Origin: Nocardioides solisilvae
GTDB taxonomy: Bacteria; Actinomycetota; Actinomycetes; Propionibacteriales; Nocardioidaceae
Assembly (NCBI RefSeq): GCF_003194625.1
Contig: NZ_QHKX01000001.1
Span: forward strand, 1-64,000
Length of the DNA stretch: 64,000 bases
Reading direction: 5' to 3'
The notes under the pieces are model-generated. The model was given only the letters and a program-made list of their open reading frames with translations. It was not told the origin of the DNA and searched no databases. The position numbers were made by a program, and so were the translations under genes. This document shows, in pieces, positions 60,229 through 64,000 of the stretch (within the stretch, counting starts at the first letter, position 1; every line of letters begins with the position of its first letter).

Positions 60229-60260
60229 TCCAATACTTTGTGAGGCGCTGATTGATGTCG
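60229..60260. promoter_or_regulatory. AT-rich control region with TCCAATAC and TTGAT motif
   Basis: In the 199-bp gap between the divergent receptor and thioesterase genes, TCCAATAC (60229-60236) is followed by TGATTGATGT. The same octamer plus a TTGATTG motif at similar distance occurs, inverted, beside the LysR gene (62260-62235). Likely promoter and regulator site; no gene is seen in the gap. Confidence 0.5.
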
Positions 60261-60340
60261 AGGGGGTATCAACAGGGGCCTACCGGGGAGTTCCCTTGTC
60301 TCAATAGAGTGGCCGGCGTCACCCGACGAGAGGAAGTCCC

Positions 60341-61234
60341 GTGTCCCCCGCCAGCAGCACGCCCACCCACGCGCCCGCCTCGGAGGCGGCCGTCACCCTC
60401 GACGAGCTGCTCCGCCTGCTCACGCTCCGCGAGGAGGACGGGTACGCCGTGGGGCAGCCGCAGCAGCACCCCGAGGACCGGGTCTTCGGCGGGCTGCTCC
60501 TGGCCCAGGCGGTGGTCGCCGCCGGCCGGTCGGTCCCCGCCCACCACCGCCCGTTCACCCTCCAGGCCGACTTCGTCGCCGGCGTGCCGACCGACGAGCC
60601 GCTGCGGTGGCGGGTCGACCACGTCTCCGAGGCGGCGAGCCTGACCACCCGGCGCACCACCCTGGTCGCCCCCGACGGCTCCGAGCGGTTCACCGCCCTC
60701 TCGCGCTGGGGCAGCGTCCGCGACGACCTCGCCGACCACCGACCGGCCGCGGCGCGCGCCGCCCCGGCGCCCGAGGAGCTCCCCGGCCTCCCGGAGCGGT
60801 TCGGCGACGACGAGCGGATCCCGCGGTGGTGGCGCGCCGAGCGGCCCGTCCACTTCCGGCACACCGAGGCGCCGCCGTACGTCGAGACGACGGCGCGCCA
60901 GGACCACCAGTCCGCCTGGCTGCGCACCACCTCCGCCCTCCCCGACGACCCGGTGGTGCACGCGGCGGTGGTCGCCTACGTGACCGACATGAGCATCCTC
61001 GAGGGCGCCTTCCGGGCGCTGGGCTCCCGCAGGCACGCTCCGGGCAGCCGGATCCTCAGCCTCACCCACACGCTGGCCTGGCACGCCCACCCCGACCTGA
61101 GCAGCTGGCACCAGTTCGACAGCGAGGTGCGCGCGGTCGCCCACGGCCGCACCCAGGGCGAGGGCCGGATCTTCGACCGGGACGGCCACCACGTCGTCAC
61201 CGCGGGCCAGGTCGGTCTCGTCCGCCTCGCCTGA
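60341..61234 (+). CDS. Acyl-CoA thioesterase (TesB-like double hot-dog)
   Basis: 297 residues. PEDRVFGGLLLAQAVVAAGRSVPAHHRPFTLQADFVAGVPTDEPLRWRVD is the first TesB hot-dog; the second contains VYVAYVTDMSILEGAF-type sequence (AYVTDMSILEGAFRALG), LSLTHTLAWHAHPDLSSWHQFDSEVRAVAHGRTQGEGRIFDRDGHHVVTAGQVGLVR, with the Asp/Thr/Gln-type active-site spacing. GTG 60341 follows GAGAGGAAGT. It hydrolyses acyl-CoA, perhaps relieving CoA trapping during use of the imported acid. Confidence 0.9.
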   Translation: MSPASSTPTHAPASEAAVTLDELLRLLTLREEDGYAVGQPQQHPEDRVFGGLLLAQAVVAAGRSVPAHHRPFTLQADFVAGVPTDEPLRWRVDHVSEAASLTTRRTTLVAPDGSERFTALSRWGSVRDDLADHRPAAARAAPAPEELPGLPERFGDDERIPRWWRAERPVHFRHTEAPPYVETTARQDHQSAWLRTTSALPDDPVVHAAVVAYVTDMSILEGAFRALGSRRHAPGSRILSLTHTLAWHAHPDLSSWHQFDSEVRAVAHGRTQGEGRIFDRDGHHVVTAGQVGLVRLA

Positions 61235-61276
61235 CCGGGCCTGGGCCCGGGCCCGGGCCCGGGAGCAGGCTTTCCG

Positions 61277-62197
61277 TCAGACGACGGGCGCGTCCGGGGC
61301 GCCCGGCGGGGTGGGCAGCGCCTCCTCCGAGGCCCGCAGCACCTCGCGCAGGGCCGGGTTGTCGTCCCCCTCGCGCCAGGCCAGCCGGGCGTAGACGGGC
61401 TCGCGCCACTCCGCCAGCCGGACCATCGTGATCCCCTCGGTGCGGACGTTGGCCACCGCCGTGTCGACCGTGAAGGTGATCCCGACCCCGGCCGCCACCA
61501 GCGCCAGCGCGGTCCAGGAGTCGGGCGCCACCTGGACGATGTCGGGCGCGTAGCCGGCCTCGTGGCAGGAGCGCACGAAGGCGTCGCGCACGCTGGACCC
61601 GGGGTCGGCGGGCAGGGTGATGAAGGGCTCTCCGAGGCACTCGGCCATCGAGACCTCCTCGCGCTCGGCGAGGGGGTGGCTCGACGGGACCGCGAGGACG
61701 TAGCGCTCGGCGGCCACCGCGCGCGAGACGATCCCCACCGGCTGGACCACGAACCGCACGAAGGCCAGGTCGAGCTGGCCGTCGACCACCGAGCGCAGCC
61801 CTTCGTAGGCGTAGGTCACCGACTGCATGCTCAGCTCGATGCCGGGGTGCCGCTGGCGGACCAGCCGGGCCAGCCCGCTGATCAGCAGGTGGGAGGAGGG
61901 GCCCGCGAAGCCGAGCCGCACCCGACCGGTCTCCCCCAGGCCGGCGGCCCGGACGGCCGACCGCGCGACGCGCACGGAGTCCAGCACCTGCTGCGCCGGC
62001 TCCACCAGCGCCTGGCCCGCCGTGGTCAGCCGCACGCTGCGCGTGGTGCGGTCGAAGAGCTGCGCGCCCAGCTCCTTCTCCAGCTGCTTGATGGTCCGGC
62101 TGAGCGGCGGCTGCGCCATGTGCATCCGCTCGGCCGCGCGGCCGAAGTGCAGCTCCTCGGCGACGGCGAGGAAGGCCTGCAGGTGGTGGAGCTCCAT
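61277..62197 (-). CDS. LysR-family transcriptional regulator
   Basis: 306 residues. The N-terminal winged helix is MELHHLQAFLAVAEELHFGRAAERMHMAQPPLSRTIKQLEKELGAQLFDRTTRSVRLT, followed by the effector domain (VRLGFAGPSSHLLISGLARLVRQRHPGIELSMQSV; LDLAFVRFVVQPVGIVSRAVAAERYVLAVPSSHPLAEREEV). It is divergent from the CoA-transferase/acyl-CoA-dehydrogenase pair, so it most likely activates them in response to a pathway acid. Confidence 0.96.
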   Translation of the reverse strand: MELHHLQAFLAVAEELHFGRAAERMHMAQPPLSRTIKQLEKELGAQLFDRTTRSVRLTTAGQALVEPAQQVLDSVRVARSAVRAAGLGETGRVRLGFAGPSSHLLISGLARLVRQRHPGIELSMQSVTYAYEGLRSVVDGQLDLAFVRFVVQPVGIVSRAVAAERYVLAVPSSHPLAEREEVSMAECLGEPFITLPADPGSSVRDAFVRSCHEAGYAPDIVQVAPDSWTALALVAAGVGITFTVDTAVANVRTEGITMVRLAEWREPVYARLAWREGDDNPALREVLRASEEALPTPPGAPDAPVV

Positions 62198-62235
62198 GAC
62201 CCCGTTCCTACCACGATTGATGTCGCGGCGTACAC

Positions 62236-62260
62236 AATCAACTCAGCATTAGGTATTGGA
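62236..62260. promoter_or_regulatory. Putative LysR site between divergent genes
   Basis: GTATTGGA (62253-62260) and ATCAA (62237-62241) lie in an AT-rich pocket of the LysR-CoA-transferase gap. Read on the minus strand this is TCCAATAC-N11-TTGATTGTG, resembling TCCAATAC-N12-TGATTGATG at 60229. Confidence 0.5.
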
Positions 62261-62293
62261 CGTGACTCAATCTTCTGGGCCATCGTGAGCGAC

Positions 62294-63526
62294 ATGGATC
62301 ACACCGCCGACTCCTCCCTCCCTCTCGCCGGCATCACCGTCGTCGCGCTCGAGCAGGCCGTCGCGGCCCCCCTGGCCACCCGCCACCTCGCCGACCTCGG
62401 CGCCCGGGTGATCAAGATCGAGCGGGTCGGGGAGGGCGACTTCGCCCGCAACTACGACCACGCCGTCCAGGGCCTGGCGTCGCACTTCGTGTGGCTCAAC
62501 CGCGGCAAGGAGTCGGTGGCCCTCGACCTCAAGGACCCCGCCGGGCTGGCCGCCGCGAAGGCTCTCGTCGCCCGTGCCGACGTCTTCGTGCAGAACTCCG
62601 CGCCCGGCGCGGCCGCGCGCCTCGGGCTCGACGGCGAGCAGCTGCGCGTCGAGCACCCCGGCCTGGTGGTGGTCAACATCTCCGGCTACGGCACCGCCGG
62701 GCCGCGCCGCGACCGCAAGGCCTACGACATGCTGATCCAGGCGGAGGCCGGCCTCATCTCCGTCACCGGCACCCCCGACACCGCCACCAAGACCGGCGTC
62801 CCCAGCGCCGACATCGCCGCCGGGCTCTACACGACCCAGTCGGTGCTCGCGGCCCTGCTGCGCCGGGCCCGGACCGGCGAGGGCGCGGTCGTCGACGTGT
62901 CGATGTTCGACGCGACGGCGGAGTGGCTCGGCCACCCCATGTACATGCAGATGTACGCCGGCCGGCAGATCCCCCGGATGGGGCTCAGCCACGCCTCGAT
63001 CGCGCCGTACGACGCCTACCCCACCCGCGACGGCCAGATCCTCATCGGCGTGCAGAACGACCGCGGCTGGGTCGCCCTCGTCGACGTGCTCGAGCGCCCC
63101 GACCTGGCGAGCCACCCGCGGCTGGCCACCAACGTGCTCCGGGTCCAGCACCGCGAGGAGTGCGACCGGGTCGTCGGCGAGCTCACCGCGCAGTGGACCA
63201 CCGCCGAGCTCGACGAGCGGCTCGCCGCGGCCGGCGTCCCCGCCGCGCAGCTCAACGACATGCAGGGGCTCATCGACCACCCGCAGCTGGAGGCCCGCGA
63301 CCGGTGGCGCGAGGTCGACAGCCCCGTCGGCCCGCTGCGCGCGCTGCTGCCGCCGACCACCTTCCGCGACGTCGAGCTGCCGATGGGCGCCGTGCCCGCG
63401 CTCGGCTCGCACACCGCCGCGGTGCTGGCCGAGGTCGGCCTCGACGACGACGAGGTGGCCCGGCTGCTGGCCTCCGGCGCCGCCCAGGCCGCCGACGCCG
63501 ACCACCCCGTCGCCGTCACCGGCTGA
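62294..63526 (+). CDS. Family III (CaiB/BaiF) CoA-transferase, operon 3
   Basis: 410 residues. LAGITVVALEQAVAAPLATRHLADLGARVIKIERVGEGDFARNYD, WLNRGKESVALDLKDPAGLAAAKALV and the catalytic Asp in RKAYDMLIQAEAGLISVTGTPD mark a CaiB-type enzyme, as do RARTGEGAVVDVSMFDATAEWLGHPMYMQMYAG. ATG 62294 is used; GTG 62285 in frame is equally possible. It is only distantly similar to the other family III gene at 51685. It is followed after 69 bp by an acyl-CoA dehydrogenase gene, so it probably activates a dicarboxylate or branched acid for dehydrogenation. Confidence 0.92.
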   Translation: MDHTADSSLPLAGITVVALEQAVAAPLATRHLADLGARVIKIERVGEGDFARNYDHAVQGLASHFVWLNRGKESVALDLKDPAGLAAAKALVARADVFVQNSAPGAAARLGLDGEQLRVEHPGLVVVNISGYGTAGPRRDRKAYDMLIQAEAGLISVTGTPDTATKTGVPSADIAAGLYTTQSVLAALLRRARTGEGAVVDVSMFDATAEWLGHPMYMQMYAGRQIPRMGLSHASIAPYDAYPTRDGQILIGVQNDRGWVALVDVLERPDLASHPRLATNVLRVQHREECDRVVGELTAQWTTAELDERLAAAGVPAAQLNDMQGLIDHPQLEARDRWREVDSPVGPLRALLPPTTFRDVELPMGAVPALGSHTAAVLAEVGLDDDEVARLLASGAAQAADADHPVAVTG

Positions 63527-63595
63527 CCGCTCGACTCCCCCCCACCTGCCCCGACCTGCCCCGACCACAGAGACCTGACGAGACCAGGAGTCCCG

Positions 63596-64000
63596 ATGGA
63601 GACCGAAGAGTTCAACGCCATCCTCGACGCCGTGCGCACCTTCGTGCGCAAGGAGGTCGTCCCCGCCGAGGACGAGATCGAGGAGACCGACCGGATCCCC
63701 GACCGGATCCGCAAGCAGGCCGCCGAGATGGGCCTCTTCGGCTACGCGATCCCCGAGGAGCACGGCGGCCTCGGCTTCACCATGTCGGAAGAGGTCCGCC
63801 TCGCCATCGAGGTCGGCTGGACCACGCCGGCCTTCCGGTCGATGTTCGGCACCAACAACGGCATCGCCGGCCAGGTGCTCGTCAACTTCGGCACCGACGA
63901 GCAGAAGGCACGCTTCCTGCCGTCGCTGGCCTCGGGCGAGACCGTGGCGTCGTTCGCCCTCACCGAGCCGGAGGCCGGATCGGACCCGAGCGGCATCCGC
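63596..64000 (+). CDS. Acyl-CoA dehydrogenase, N-terminal part (runs off the window)
   Basis: First 135 residues of an acyl-CoA dehydrogenase: helical N-terminal domain (NAILDAVRTFVRKEVVPAEDEIEETDRIPDRIRKQAAEMGLFGYAIPEEHGGLGF) and the start of the middle domain with FALTEPEAGSDPSGIR, the FAD-binding loop. ACCAGGAGT precedes ATG 63596. It differs from the dehydrogenase at 49641 and is paired with the upstream CoA-transferase. Confidence 0.93.
   Translation, partial: METEEFNAILDAVRTFVRKEVVPAEDEIEETDRIPDRIRKQAAEMGLFGYAIPEEHGGLGFTMSEEVRLAIEVGWTTPAFRSMFGTNNGIAGQVLVNFGTDEQKARFLPSLASGETVASFALTEPEAGSDPSGIR

Noticed and set aside
61235..61262. GGGCCC-rich run between thioesterase and LysR genes as a terminator
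   Set aside because: Simple repeated GGGCCC can pair in many registers; suggestive of a convergent terminator but no single stem is supported.

Overview
The window is high-GC DNA with GTG/ATG starts, dense ATGA, GTGA and TGATG gene overlaps and a strong G/C bias at third positions. Gene content (flagella with CsrA/FliW, a WhiG/FliA-type sigma factor, a DUF5709 protein, a class of citrate synthase and many CoA-dependent enzymes common in actinomycetes) points to a motile actinobacterium, most likely of the Nocardioides group. That placement is an inference from gene content; no rRNA gene is present. No tRNA, rRNA, insertion sequence, phage gene or CRISPR array was seen.

Region 1 (1-37051) is a nearly complete flagellar and chemotaxis locus. 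On the minus strand lie a receptor-cheW-cheA unit (1-4619) and a flgN-flgK-flgL-fliW-csrA unit (8224-4738). On the plus strand follow a FliA-type sigma gene, fliC, fliD-fliS-fliT-like, then cheB (minus), cheR-cheY-cheX-cheY2-orf161, and one long run: flgB-flgC-fliE-fliF-fliG-fliH-fliI-fliJ-(NlpC/P60-SLT hydrolase)-fliK-flgD-flgE, flbD/swrD-motA-motB-fliL, fliM-fliN-fliO-fliP-fliQ-fliR-flhB, flhA-orf90. Nine transcription units begin with the same promoter-like signal, CCTCAG (or close) - exactly 15 bp - (G/A)CCGA(T/A), which resembles a sigma-28 promoter. Three of them (cheB, cheR, fliM) lie exactly 9 nt before a GTG start, suggesting leaderless mRNAs. The fliC leader carries a hairpin with ANGGA in its loop and a GGA-containing Shine-Dalgarno, the layout of a CsrA target, and csrA and fliW are encoded nearby.

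Region 2 (37058-46214) is mostly housekeeping or unassigned: an orphan GAF histidine kinase, a 327-bp gap holding a 12-codon ORF with a perfect Shine-Dalgarno plus two different 16-bp tandem arrays, pdxH, a citrate synthase, a DUF5709 protein, two exported proteins (an Ig-like/deacetylase-like protein and an M15-like peptidase), a GNAT acetyltransferase and serC. A 58-bp hairpin element follows serC and has an inverted copy between the fliT-like gene and cheB.

Region 3 (46331-64000) is a catabolic island for an organic acid handled as a CoA ester. A seven-gene minus-strand operon encodes a family III CoA-transferase, CitE-like lyase, acyl-CoA dehydrogenase, SDR, hot-dog hydratase, thiolase and MaoC hydratase, with a divergent GntR regulator. 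A second minus-strand operon encodes a TAXI-type TRAP receptor, fused TRAP permease, two-subunit CoA-transferase and an MFS transporter; the last junction is a chain of overlapping minicistrons made of 12-bp repeats. A thioesterase, a LysR regulator, a second family III CoA-transferase and the start of another acyl-CoA dehydrogenase complete the window. Uptake by TRAP, activation by CoA transfer, then dehydrogenation, hydration, oxidation and cleavage form a coherent scheme; the substrate (possibly a C5 dicarboxylate such as itaconate) cannot be fixed from sequence.
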